64,000 bases of DNA from Chitinophagaceae bacterium (lineage in GTDB: Bacteria > Bacteroidota > Bacteroidia > Chitinophagales > Chitinophagaceae). Numbering within the stretch: position 1 is the stretch's first letter; the number at the start of each line of letters is the position of its first letter. A model generated the notes under the pieces. It saw nothing but the letters and a program-made list of their open reading frames with translations. It had not been told where the DNA came from and did no database searches. The stretch is from positions 62,001 to 126,000 of the forward strand of contig JADBXP010000004.1 in NCBI GenBank assembly GCA_020403455.1, read 5' to 3'. The translations under genes and the position numbers were made by a program. Positions 54,586 through 62,817 of the stretch are shown piece by piece.

Positions 54586-54924
54586 AATTCACAGATGTTG
54601 CTCAATTTTCGCCACATCCGGAAAAAAACCGGTCCGGATTTTCAAAAAAGGCAAGTTGCAAAAGTAACGAAAAGCGGCAGGCTTTCCCAATGGCATTCGG
54701 TCTTTTGCCCTCGGGTCAAGGGTTATTTAACAATTTGTGGAAAACTAGCTCCGGCGATGCACACCACCGCTCCACAATATGGATCAGCACCTCTGTCCAA
54801 ATGATGATTTTAGTGATGGCCCGGCAAAATAGACGATCAGCCTCTAGCATGAACAATACTCCCCCAGCAGAAACGAGATGGAATAAACAGGACAAATGAA
54901 TGGTGTTGGGAAATAACCTCCTGG
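54586..54924. other. Intergenic region with SNF2 promoter; no gene recognised
   Basis: The 339-base gap between the comB stop and the SNF2 start contains TACTTTTG (minus strand, 54666-54659), an exact -7 match, with TTG at 54690-54688 giving a 21-base spacer. A small hairpin TAACC-AGGA-GGTTA overlaps the comB stop (54927-54914). An open frame on the minus strand (54716-55039) overlaps comB and shows no recognised pattern. I saw no tRNA, SRP RNA, tmRNA or RNase P signature. Confidence 0.5.
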
Positions 54925-55653
54925 TTACCCGTGCACAAGCAATTCTCCGTTTTTGTAGCGCGGCAACACATTGGCCACATCTTCTGAGATACAATACAAG
55001 AGATCTTTTTCTAGTCCATAAGAAGAGAGCCGATGCCAATGCGTAGTTTGACGCACCAAGGATGGCAAATCATCACGGTGTTGCAGGTAAAGATTTTCAG
55101 CCATCATGCTGCTGTCACAATGGATGGTAAAATGATTCTTGATGCGATGAATTACCGCACCGGCAAAAAGAGCATCTTCTATGTTAACTCTGTCTTTCCA
55201 GGCAGAACAACCCAAAAATACAGGCAGGTCTTGCCGGGTCAGATAATTACAAACAGCCGTCAGATTGGGGAAAGAGCCAGTAATTACATCTGCTGCCCCA
55301 TTTTGAAGCGATTGATGCAGCAATCTGGTGCCGTTGGTAGTTGTTAAAACCAAGGTCTTATTTTCTATGAAAGACCGCGGATATTCTGCCGGGGAATTTC
55401 CATAGGAGAGCCCGGGGATCACTTTCCCATCGCGTTCGCCCGCAGTGATGCCTCCGGTATCGTTGCCAATACGAATGCACTGATCAACAGAATCTACAGG
55501 TATTACCCGTGCAGCCCCATTGTACAGGGCAGTAGCAATGGTGGACGTAGCCCGGAAAACATCGATGATAACAACGACAGCACCTGAAATATCATACAAG
55601 TCCAATAAACGAGGTGACAAAACCGTGTGAAGAGCAGGGGGTTGAGATGACAT
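54925..55653 (-). CDS. comB: 2-phosphosulfolactate phosphatase-family protein
   Basis: 242 residues. ComB-family motifs are IIDVFRATSTIATAL near residue 28, GERDGKVIPGLSYGNSPAEY around 92-111 and TTTNGTRLL near 128. In methanogens ComB dephosphorylates 2-phosphosulfolactate during coenzyme M synthesis. In Bacteroidota, sulfolactate could feed a sulfonolipid or other sulfonate pathway, but no comA or comC neighbour is present, so the role is not certain. The -7 element ends four bases before the ATG. Confidence 0.88.
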   Translation of the reverse strand: MSSQPPALHTVLSPRLLDLYDISGAVVVIIDVFRATSTIATALYNGAARVIPVDSVDQCIRIGNDTGGITAGERDGKVIPGLSYGNSPAEYPRSFIENKTLVLTTTNGTRLLHQSLQNGAADVITGSFPNLTAVCNYLTRQDLPVFLGCSAWKDRVNIEDALFAGAVIHRIKNHFTIHCDSSMMAENLYLQHRDDLPSLVRQTTHWHRLSSYGLEKDLLYCISEDVANVLPRYKNGELLVHG

Positions 55654-55657
55654 GCAG

Positions 55658-55665
55658 CAAAGATA
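55658..55665 (-). promoter_or_regulatory. -7 promoter element for comB (predicted leaderless)
   Basis: TATCTTTG on the minus strand ends four bases before the comB ATG at 55653, the same spacing as for the DsbA-like gene at 9513. Confidence 0.5.
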
Positions 55666-55753
55666 CTAACCATCCAATAAACAGCCCGACATGTCATTCT
55701 GCGCTTCTGCTTTGCGGACTGTTCAACTGCTTCAACAGCCACGGTACCGGCAA

Positions 55754-56089
55754 CTACTTCTTCGACAAGATCAAAAGCTCATTGGCCTGGATCTCTGTAA
55801 CACTCCGCTTGACACCCTGTTTATCGGTATACTGTTTGTTGACCAGCTTACCCTCCACAACTACTTCCGTTCCCTTAGAGAGAAATTTTTCGGCTATCTC
55901 TGCCAATTTACCCCAGGCAACAACGGAATGCCATTGTGTTTCCGTCACTTTCTCACCCTGAGCATTTTTGTACTGCTCATTCGTAGCCAAACTCATGTTG
56001 GCCACTTTCTTGTCTGCACCAAATGTCTTGATGTCGGGATCCTGCCCGAGATGTCCGATTAACTGGACCTTGTTTTTTACCTGATTCAT
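55754..56089 (-). CDS. ssb: Single-stranded DNA-binding protein, short form without acidic tail
   Basis: 111 residues, about the length of one OB fold. NKVQLIGHLGQDPDIK, MSLATNE, TQWHSVVAWGKLAEIAEKFL and GTEVVVEGKL are typical of SSB. The protein ends ELLILSKK, with no linker and no acidic DDDIPF-type tail, which full-length SSB uses to recruit repair and replication proteins. It may be an accessory paralogue; a full-length ssb probably lies elsewhere in the genome. The comB gene lies about 100 bases downstream in the same direction. Confidence 0.93.
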   Translation of the reverse strand: MNQVKNKVQLIGHLGQDPDIKTFGADKKVANMSLATNEQYKNAQGEKVTETQWHSVVAWGKLAEIAEKFLSKGTEVVVEGKLVNKQYTDKQGVKRSVTEIQANELLILSKK

Positions 56090-56295
56090 ACATGTTTGTT
56101 TTTTTCAACAATGGCAGCATGTGCTGCTGATGACGGAACAAATATGATGAGCCGGTAAAACGAAAAACGAATAATAATCACTTATAACCGAAACTAAGCA
56201 CTTAAGAGAGATTAAGGTGGGTGTTTTTTGTGTGCTCATAACGTACAAATACGCTTGTAGCCGAATTGTCGGGCAACTATTTTCACCCTACTAAA

Positions 56296-56691
56296 ATGAA
56301 GAATATGACAGACCAGGAAAGAAAATGCCTGACCTGCCAGAAAGAACTAAAAGGCAGATCAGATAAAAAATTCTGTAACGAATATTGCAGAAACGTATTC
56401 AACAACCGGTCATACAGTGAAACCAATCTGTATGTTCGCAACATCAATCAGAACCTGAGAAAGAACAGAAAAATTTTAGAAGGATTTCTAAGGAACAAGC
56501 ACTTCATGGCCAGAGCACCCCAATACCGGCTCTTTAGTCAGGGTTTCAGGTTCCAGTTCTTTACCCATACTTATACCAATCGTCAGGGGAGGCAGTATTT
56601 CTTTTGTTATGAATATGGATACATGCTTCTCGATAAGGAGCGGGTTCTGATAGTAAAGAGAAAACCCCTGGCCGACCAGCCGGTCAGGTAA
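56296..56691 (+). CDS. Small protein with N-terminal zinc-finger-like motif
   Basis: 131 residues from the ATG at 56296; an ATG at 56305 is an alternative and a TTG at 56266 is less likely. CLTCQKELKG...KKFCNEYCRN gives CxxC-x12-CxxxC, close to DUF2116-type or MYND-like zinc ribbons. A basic helical segment (NINQNLRKNRKILEGFL) and an aromatic C-terminal part (RFQFFTHTY, YFFCYEYGYMLL) follow. It probably binds nucleic acid, but this is only suggested by charge and fold. It converges with gcvT, seven bases apart. Confidence 0.72.
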   Translation: MKNMTDQERKCLTCQKELKGRSDKKFCNEYCRNVFNNRSYSETNLYVRNINQNLRKNRKILEGFLRNKHFMARAPQYRLFSQGFRFQFFTHTYTNRQGRQYFFCYEYGYMLLDKERVLIVKRKPLADQPVR

Positions 56692-56698
56692 TGTTTTA

Positions 56699-57784
56699 CT
56701 ACCTGAATGGTGGCTTCACCACCATAGCCTTAACAGGCTGTTGGCGAATAAGTATGTAAACGAAGCTGCCTTCTGCTGCATGTGAGGTATGCACATAGCC
56801 CATTCCAATCGCTTTGCCGAGTGAGGGCGATTGCGTTCCGCTGGTTACAATACCAATGGTGTTGCCCGTTTCATCCTGAATAGGATAATCATGGCGGGGT
56901 ATGCCTCGATCCACCATTTCAAAACCTACCAGCTTCCTGGCTACACCGGCGGCTTTTTGTGCAGACAATATTTCGTGTGCCGTAAAGGGTTTACTAAATT
57001 TCGTAATCCATCCCAGACCTGCCTCCAGGGGAGAGGTAGTATCATTGATGTCATTCCCATACAAGCAATAACCCATTTCTAATCGCAATGTATCACGGGC
57101 ACCTAACCCAATGGGTTTAAGTCCAAAAGGCTTTCCCGCTTCCATTAACGCGTTCCAGATGGTTACCGCAGCATCACCGGCATCCTCAAAATAAATTTCC
57201 ACCCCTCCTGCACCGGTATATCCGGTGGCACTTATTATTACATTGGGCACACCTGCAACCTGACCACGAACAAAAGTGTAGTACTTCAGGTTCATGATTT
57301 CCGTTTCGGTTAACTGCTGCACAATTTTATTGGCCTCAGGCCCCTGGATCGCCAAAAGGCAAGTCTTGTCACTGATGTTGTGCATCTCCACACCCCGGTC
57401 ATTGTGTTGTTGCAGCCATTGCCAGTCCTTTTCAATATTAGACGCATTGACAACAAGCATATAAGATTGATTGGGGGAAAGACAATACACTATCAAGTCA
57501 TCAACAATTCCGCCCTGATCATTGGTGAAGCAACTATATTGTGCCTGACCCTCTGTTAAACGAGAAGCATCGTTCGTTGTCACCCGCTGAATCAAATCAA
57601 GGGCATCAGGTCCCTTGAGGATAAATTCCCCCATGTGACTCACATCAAATACGCCCGCCTGTTTCCTCACTGCCTGGTGTTCATCGTTGATACCGGTATA
57701 ACTGATGGGCATATTGTATCCGGCAAATTCAGCCATCTTGGCTCCGAGAGCAATATGCTGGTGAGTAAAGGGCGTATTTTTCAT
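56699..57784 (-). CDS. gcvT: Aminomethyltransferase (glycine cleavage T protein)
   Basis: 361 residues, the normal length. The start [35 protein letters not shown], the central [13 protein letters not shown] and [20 protein letters not shown] are characteristic. GcvT takes the methylene group from aminomethyl-lipoyl H protein to tetrahydrofolate and releases ammonia. The other gcv genes are not in this window. The -7 element lies 19 bases before the ATG. Confidence 0.97.
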   Translation of the reverse strand: MKNTPFTHQHIALGAKMAEFAGYNMPISYTGINDEHQAVRKQAGVFDVSHMGEFILKGPDALDLIQRVTTNDASRLTEGQAQYSCFTNDQGGIVDDLIVYCLSPNQSYMLVVNASNIEKDWQWLQQHNDRGVEMHNISDKTCLLAIQGPEANKIVQQLTETEIMNLKYYTFVRGQVAGVPNVIISATGYTGAGGVEIYFEDAGDAAVTIWNALMEAGKPFGLKPIGLGARDTLRLEMGYCLYGNDINDTTSPLEAGLGWITKFSKPFTAHEILSAQKAAGVARKLVGFEMVDRGIPRHDYPIQDETGNTIGIVTSGTQSPSLGKAIGMGYVHTSHAAEGSFVYILIRQQPVKAMVVKPPFR

Positions 57785-57803
57785 CTATTTACAATTTTGG
57801 ATG

Positions 57804-57811
57804 CAAAAATA
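57804..57811 (-). promoter_or_regulatory. -7 promoter element for gcvT
   Basis: TATTTTTG on the minus strand ends 19 bases before the ATG at 57784. TTG at 57832-57830 with an 18-base spacer is a possible -33 element; it lies in the T-run of the upstream terminator. Confidence 0.5.
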
Positions 57812-57827
57812 CGGCAAGTATGGGGGG

Positions 57828-57864
57828 TACAAAAATAAAAGGGCCCATCTAAAAAGACAGGCCC
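57828..57864 (-). terminator. Intrinsic terminator of the PspC operon
   Basis: On the minus strand, GGGCC and GGCCC close a stem (57864-57841) that continues through two G-T wobble pairs and TCT/AGA around a TTTT loop, followed at once by TTTTATTTTTGTA (57840-57828). It starts 20 bases after the PspC stop codon. This is the clearest terminator in the window. Confidence 0.8.
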
Positions 57865-57884
57865 ACTTTGCATAAAAACCAAAC

Positions 57885-60119
57885 CTACATCATCTTACTA
57901 TAAAATAACATCGCCGCTGTTGTTACTTTCTCCCGGGGAATATGCACTGTATGATCCCAAGCAGCTGTCATGCGGTAGAAAAAGCTCGTACCTGCGTTTT
58001 GTTGCGTGGAAGATTCCGACATCACTTTTTTGGTATCAGTTGCCTTATCCTGCTCCTTTTTTAGCTCTTCCAATTCTCGGTTTTTACGTTCTAACTCCCG
58101 CTCCAGTTGACGCCGCGATTTGCGGGAATCAGGAGAATTATACTCTTCATTGTCACCATTATCATCCCACTTTTTTTCTTCAACAGTCACGCCGGTTTTT
58201 TTCAAGCCGTTTTCTGTCATCACATATTCAACGCCGCTTCTCCATGTTTCTTCCGACTCTTCCATATCCCAATCATCACCCCCATCTACCTCAGCAAAAT
58301 TGATGTTCGCCATATTCAGGTAAAAAAACTTATTCTTTACCGCTCTATCTATCATTACTTTCTTCCCCACCGGAACCTGGAGTGTGAGAATGATCTGCTG
58401 GTTGCGGAATTTTGATCCTGGCGGCAATATGATACCTCTATCAAGAACCAACACCGAATCGCGTTGTTGAAATCCAAACTGCATGGCTGCTAAGTTGGCT
58501 CCTGCTTTCGTGTCATCTTTACCACTACAGATGCGCGTTGAATTCAGGTGGTAAAGTGAGTCGGCACTTTTCTCGATGCGCAAATCAATGTTGCTGATCT
58601 GTATGCTGTCTTTATATAATCTGGCCAGACCACTCATGTTAATTCCGGGACCAAACTTGCGAACAATGTTGGCCTCTTTGAGTCGAACAAAAACTTTACC
58701 GGATGATGGTTGTACAAGTGTATTCTCCTGCTTGTCTCGCACCCTTACACTGTAGTCTTTTTTGATGGAAGATACCAGGAGCAGTCCGCTCAACAAACCC
58801 AATACCCACATTCCGGCAAAAGTATAGCCAATGTATTTGTTGCCTGACTTCACACCCATGATTCGGCGAATCAGAGAAGTAATTAATGCTATGATTGGCG
58901 TACCGAAGAACAAGAGTAAAAATAACCAGCCGAGGAACTGTTGGTTAAACCCATCCAGCAGAAAATTCTTAAGCGGGAAAACTGCTGCGCTTGCGAAAAG
59001 TATCGCAACCAGGGCAATCAACAGCACCAATGCTACTATTCCGAAAATGAACATGAAGAATGCTTTAAATACAATCCCTATTGCAGTCCCGATTCGGCTA
59101 ATCCCAGACTTGGCTACCGGAGCAACAGTACTGCCCGCAGTTTGTGCTGATGTCTTGACAGTCTGCGTTACATCCTTGCCAAAGTCCTGTGCTTTTTCAT
59201 TCACTTCCTTTCCCCATTTTTCAGCGCGGGCTGCAAAAGCATGCAGATCTTCCTGAATGGTTGTTTTAATGCTGTTGAGATCAACCTTTTCACCACGCAT
59301 CTCCAATTTTTCAGAGGCAGATTTCGCTTCTGGAATGATTGCCCACAGTACGAGGTAAATAATTAGTAATGTACCACCAAAGGAAGAGAATACAATTCGG
59401 GAAATTGGCTCATCACTCCAATACCAAACATCAAATACCGTATTTATCAACGATGCTCCCAGTCCGGTAATCAGCGGCAGCGAAAAAATGAGTCGGGGTA
59501 TCCAAACAGCTATATCAAAATAACTGGCAATACCACTGGCTACACCAGCCACCACTTTTTCATCAGGATTTCTAAAGAGTCGCTTGGTCCGTACGCCCGT
59601 TTGAGACTTTGAGCCGGGCAGTATGGCCCACAAAACTATGTACAATAAAGTACCTGAACCCCAACCAATAGTAGCAAGAACAAATGCTACCCGAACAATA
59701 GATGGATCTATTTTAAAATAGTTGGCTATTCCACTGCAGACACCACCTAGAATCTTGTCATTTTCATCGCGGAAAAGCTGACCCCGATTGGCAAAATTAC
59801 CGGATCCACCACCCGTTTGTTGTCCGGAACTATTCTCCGTGCCGGTCGCAGCCGTGCCCTGTTCCAGGTCTTCAGGTCGACCCATGTTGTCTATAATCGC
59901 ATTCACCTGATCATCGGTGATGCAAACGCTTCCCTTCTTCAGGGCTTCACCAAATAATTCGGCGATGCGACTTTCAATATCATTGATGATTTCATCTTTC
60001 CCTTCTTCCTGGGCGAAACAACGCCGCAGACTTTCAGTATAAGATTTCAGTAGTTCATAGGCGGATTCTTCTATTGGAATCACCCTGCCCTGAAAATTGA
60101 TGTTGATTACCTTTTTCAT
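57885..60119 (-). CDS. Membrane protein with two PspC domains and a C-terminal coiled coil
   Basis: 744 residues. A cytoplasmic N-terminal region (about 1-105; RVIPIEESAYELLKSYTESL) precedes two PspC domains in tandem (about 110-170, FRDENDKILGGVCSGIANYF; and about 185-275, FRNPDEKVVAGVASGIASYF). More membrane helices (about 345-445) and a beta-rich region (about 460-620) follow. A charged coiled coil (about 670-705, with RRQLERELERKNRELEELKK) leads to the C terminus. PspC proteins sense membrane stress in proteobacteria. It starts 16 bases after padR, so the PadR regulator probably controls it. Confidence 0.88.
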   Translation of the reverse strand: MKKVININFQGRVIPIEESAYELLKSYTESLRRCFAQEEGKDEIINDIESRIAELFGEALKKGSVCITDDQVNAIIDNMGRPEDLEQGTAATGTENSSGQQTGGGSGNFANRGQLFRDENDKILGGVCSGIANYFKIDPSIVRVAFVLATIGWGSGTLLYIVLWAILPGSKSQTGVRTKRLFRNPDEKVVAGVASGIASYFDIAVWIPRLIFSLPLITGLGASLINTVFDVWYWSDEPISRIVFSSFGGTLLIIYLVLWAIIPEAKSASEKLEMRGEKVDLNSIKTTIQEDLHAFAARAEKWGKEVNEKAQDFGKDVTQTVKTSAQTAGSTVAPVAKSGISRIGTAIGIVFKAFFMFIFGIVALVLLIALVAILFASAAVFPLKNFLLDGFNQQFLGWLFLLLFFGTPIIALITSLIRRIMGVKSGNKYIGYTFAGMWVLGLLSGLLLVSSIKKDYSVRVRDKQENTLVQPSSGKVFVRLKEANIVRKFGPGINMSGLARLYKDSIQISNIDLRIEKSADSLYHLNSTRICSGKDDTKAGANLAAMQFGFQQRDSVLVLDRGIILPPGSKFRNQQIILTLQVPVGKKVMIDRAVKNKFFYLNMANINFAEVDGGDDWDMEESEETWRSGVEYVMTENGLKKTGVTVEEKKWDDNGDNEEYNSPDSRKSRRQLERELERKNRELEELKKEQDKATDTKKVMSESSTQQNAGTSFFYRMTAAWDHTVHIPREKVTTAAMLFYSKMM

Positions 60120-60135
60120 GATAATATTTTTAAGG

Positions 60136-60528
60136 TCATTCTTTACCGTCTTCTGTCGATAAAGAGGTGGTGGTTTGGTTGGTTGAAATGGGTTCTGAAT
60201 TTTCGTTGCTGGTTAATGTAGCTACAGCGTTGGCCAATTCCTGCCAGGTTGCTTCCAGTTCTTTGTAGAATTCAAGCCCCTGATCGGTCATGACAAAATA
60301 TTTTCGGGGGGGACCGCTGTTGCTTTCAACCCAACGATAGGTGAGCACCCCTGCATTTTTAAGTCGCGTCAACAACGGATACAAGGTGCCTTCCAAGATG
60401 TTGAGGTTGGCTGCTTTCATTTTTTCCACCAGATCACTCGGGTAAACCTCGCCCTGCCTGATGATGGAAAGAATACAAAACTCAAGCACTCCTTTGCGCA
60501 TCTGACTTTGGGTATTCTGAATGTCCAT
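60136..60528 (-). CDS. PadR-family transcriptional regulator
   Basis: 130 residues. The winged helix (about 10-85) contains KGVLEFCILSIIRQGEVYPSDLVEKM and GTLYPLLTRLKNAGVLTYRW, diagnostic of PadR. A C-terminal helix and a Ser/Thr-rich tail follow. It lies between the small protein gene (35 bases upstream) and the PspC gene (16 bases downstream), and a dyad in the common promoter region is a likely binding site, so autoregulation is expected. Confidence 0.94.
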   Translation of the reverse strand: MDIQNTQSQMRKGVLEFCILSIIRQGEVYPSDLVEKMKAANLNILEGTLYPLLTRLKNAGVLTYRWVESNSGPPRKYFVMTDQGLEFYKELEATWQELANAVATLTSNENSEPISTNQTTTSLSTEDGKE

Positions 60529-60563
60529 ACTTTGATTTTTTGGGGTGAAAGAGTAGTTGAGTC

Positions 60564-60755
60564 TTACAGGGCAAAATGACGACGCACACTGCGGATTCTT
60601 CTGCTTCTCTCTAACTTCCAGAGATCAGCAACACCAAATACCTGGGGATGAACTGTCTCCATACGTGTCGCCGGTACAGAAGCAGGTACAAGGGTTGTTT
60701 CAGAATGATTGCGCTCGTTAGAGATGCTTTCGATGAGATTGAAATTGTTTTTCAT
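60564..60755 (-). CDS. Small protein leading the PadR-PspC operon
   Basis: 63 residues from the ATG at 60755. The frame extends to 60812, but that would run into the promoter. The sequence has a polar first half (NLIESISNERNHSETTLVP) and a strongly basic end (WKLERSRRIRSVRRHFAL). No domain was recognised. It is placed 54 bases after a strong -7 element and directly before padR, so it is most likely expressed. It could be a small regulatory protein or a leader peptide. Confidence 0.6.
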   Translation of the reverse strand: MKNNFNLIESISNERNHSETTLVPASVPATRMETVHPQVFGVADLWKLERSRRIRSVRRHFAL

Positions 60756-60809
60756 GGTTGTTTTTTTTATTGTTGATAATTTTTTGTCTTTTCTGTTGCT
60801 TTGACAAGA

Positions 60810-60850
60810 CAAAGATAGGGATAATTAAAGTACTATGCAATACAAAGTAC
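60810..60850 (-). promoter_or_regulatory. Promoter and candidate PadR operator of the small protein-padR-pspC operon
   Basis: On the minus strand TATCTTTG (60817-60810) is an exact -7 element, and TTG (60840-60838) sits 20 bases upstream as the -33 element. GTACTATG (60830-60837) and CAAAGTAC (60843-60850) on the plus strand form a dyad with one mismatch, centred on the -33 element. A repressor bound there would block polymerase. Confidence 0.6.
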
Positions 60851-60883
60851 CTACTTTTATTTAGTAATATGCTTGGGAAGGAT

Positions 60884-60925
60884 ATTGATATTGCATATAT
60901 ATTTGATTATCAATGATATATCAAT
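60884..60925. repeat. Nested AT-rich inverted repeats upstream of the PadR operon promoter
   Basis: ATTGATAT (60884-60891) pairs with ATATCAAT (60918-60925), and TTGATTATCAA (60903-60913) lies inside. These sit in the 337-base gap 60756-61092, which otherwise holds the PadR operon promoter and no recognised gene. Confidence 0.4.
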
Positions 60926-61092
60926 TTGCAAGGCAATAAACCGGTTCAATAAAAAGGGATGAACGGTAAAATAAAAGGATGAATAATTCGAAAAGGGGAG
61001 GTTTCTACAGACAAATCAGGCGATTCGTCTCATCCCGCAGAGCAAAAAGGTGTCATTTCGATCTAAAAAGCCGGGAAACGTCCACTCAGGTA

Positions 61093-61446
61093 TCAGGATT
61101 CTTTGGGTGAACCGGCAATGGCTTCAATAATTGAGGAAACAATACTGACAATAATGGAGAAAAACAATGCGGGCAACCAACCGTCGACCTGAAACCCTGG
61201 TACCAGACGAGTGGTCATATGAACAATAAAGTAATTAATAGCAATCAGAAACAATCCCAAGGTTATGACCGTAATTGGAATGGTCAATACGACCAGTATC
61301 GGCCGAATAAAACTATTGAGCAATCCCAGCACCACTGCCACCAATATAGCAGTTGGAACGTCCGCCACATGAACACCTTTCAGCACATAAGATGCAAAAA
61401 GTACGGCAACTGATGTCGATAATGTTTTTATAATAAAACGTGTCAT
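61093..61446 (-). CDS. YvlD/phage-holin-4-like small membrane protein
   Basis: 117 residues from the ATG at 61446. Four hydrophobic segments (about 5-25, 30-50, 55-75 and 90-112) and the pattern LGLLNSFIRPILVVLTIPITVITLG are typical of the YvlD (COG1950) family, often mis-named phage holins. No phage genes surround it, so a holin role is unlikely. YvlD-like proteins are often linked to PspC-domain proteins in envelope stress units, and here the PspC operon lies about 340 bases downstream on the same strand. Confidence 0.85.
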   Translation of the reverse strand: MTRFIIKTLSTSVAVLFASYVLKGVHVADVPTAILVAVVLGLLNSFIRPILVVLTIPITVITLGLFLIAINYFIVHMTTRLVPGFQVDGWLPALFFSIIVSIVSSIIEAIAGSPKES

Positions 61447-61536
61447 ACCCAATTCATTTCATCGATTCAACGAATATTCCATCAATCTTGCGACTTAGTA
61501 AAGGTATTTTTTTTTATCTAAAGAAAATTTGCTCAA

Positions 61537-62817
61537 TCAAACCACCACCAACTCATAAAAAGTTTCTGGCTTCAGATACAAATTCGCCAACTCCTGTAAA
61601 CGTTGGGGCGTCATATTCCTAATCGTAGCAACACTCTCATCAAAATAGTGATCGGGCAATTCATTCAACAGGTATGTCTTCCAGCGAGACATGATCTGAA
61701 AAGGTCCATCCAGATCACCCATCAGACCTCCGATCATGTAATTGCGCACATTGTCTAACTCTTCCTTGCCTACTTCCTCCTTGCGCAACAACTCCATTTC
61801 CTTGTAAATTTCCACGATGGCTGCCTCACAAACTTCCCTGCCTGCCTCAGTACTGATGTGCCAACTGCCTTCATGCAAATGACTGTGTATATAAGAATGA
61901 ATGCCATAAGTATATCCTTTGTCTTCCCGGATATTACTCATTAAACGGGAACTGAAGTATCCACCTAGTATGTGATTCAATACCTGCAATCCCACGAAAT
62001 CAGGATGCTTCCTGTAAGGAGAGGGACATGCCATTCTGATGGCCCCCTGAATTCCCTGTGCATCATTGATGATGCGATAAGTTCGCTGCTGCGCAGGAAT
62101 CATTGCATGTGTCTTTTCCCCGGGCTTTTTTCCCTTCAATGGCAAATCACCCAAACAAGACTCCAATTGCTGCTGAAGATCTGCCGGCAATCTTCCCGAT
62201 ACCAAGATCATGCAGGAACCATGCACATAATACTTCTCATAGAACGACAGCAACTGCTCACGGGTGATTGCTTCATACCCTTCAGCAGTAGAAAACCTGC
62301 CATAGGGATGTTGCTCACCATATAGATAAACATCCATCAGCCGATTGGCTACAAAGTCACATTTCTGTAAATTGATGTTCAATCGTTGCAATTGGTTATT
62401 CCTGTATATCCCAAGTTCATCCTCAGGAAACACAGACTCAGTCAATATCTCTGATAAAACTGGCAACAACTCTGTTAAATGCTTTTTGAGACAATGTAGG
62501 GTGATGTTCGCCACATCATTGAAGCATCCCCGGTTGAGATAAGCACCATAGTATTCTACCTGTTCATTCAGCTGAAACGAGGTTTTGGTGCGGGTTCCAT
62601 TTTTCAGCAAAAAATTGGTGGTTGCTGCCTGCAAAGGAAAATCTTCATGCCAGAGTCCGGCATAAAACAGTATTTCCACCTGAACAACATCCTGTGAGCC
62701 CGCTTCGATGGTGTAAACAGGGACACCGTTGCGCAGCGTGAATTGCTGATAGGGCGGCAAATGCAACTGCATTTCTGCAGCATTTTGTATAGTTGGCGGC
62801 TGTTTTCTGTTAAGCAT
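61537..62817 (-). CDS. M16-family peptidase homologue, non-catalytic subunit
   Basis: 426 residues from the ATG at 62817, where the family usually starts (MLNRKQPP); an ATG at 62835 would lengthen the overlap. The M16 fold is clear: FTLRNGVPVYTIEAGS, HPYGRFSTAEGYEAITREQL and GGYFSSRLMSNIREDKGYTYG. The zinc motif HxxEH is absent; the position reads ATTNFLLKNGT. This is the alpha-type partner that contributes the glycine/arginine substrate-binding side. It overlaps the catalytic M16 gene by eight bases, so the two probably form a heterodimer. Confidence 0.9.
   Translation of the reverse strand: MLNRKQPPTIQNAAEMQLHLPPYQQFTLRNGVPVYTIEAGSQDVVQVEILFYAGLWHEDFPLQAATTNFLLKNGTRTKTSFQLNEQVEYYGAYLNRGCFNDVANITLHCLKKHLTELLPVLSEILTESVFPEDELGIYRNNQLQRLNINLQKCDFVANRLMDVYLYGEQHPYGRFSTAEGYEAITREQLLSFYEKYYVHGSCMILVSGRLPADLQQQLESCLGDLPLKGKKPGEKTHAMIPAQQRTYRIINDAQGIQGAIRMACPSPYRKHPDFVGLQVLNHILGGYFSSRLMSNIREDKGYTYGIHSYIHSHLHEGSWHISTEAGREVCEAAIVEIYKEMELLRKEEVGKEELDNVRNYMIGGLMGDLDGPFQIMSRWKTYLLNELPDHYFDESVATIRNMTPQRLQELANLYLKPETFYELVVV

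Noticed and set aside
54716..55039. Minus-strand open frame overlapping the comB end and the gap behind it
   Set aside because: Overlaps comB in another frame, shows no family pattern and has no promoter element.
61093..61446. Phage holin, possible prophage remnant
   Set aside because: Sequence fits the YvlD membrane family often labelled holin; no phage genes, attachment repeats or integrase nearby.
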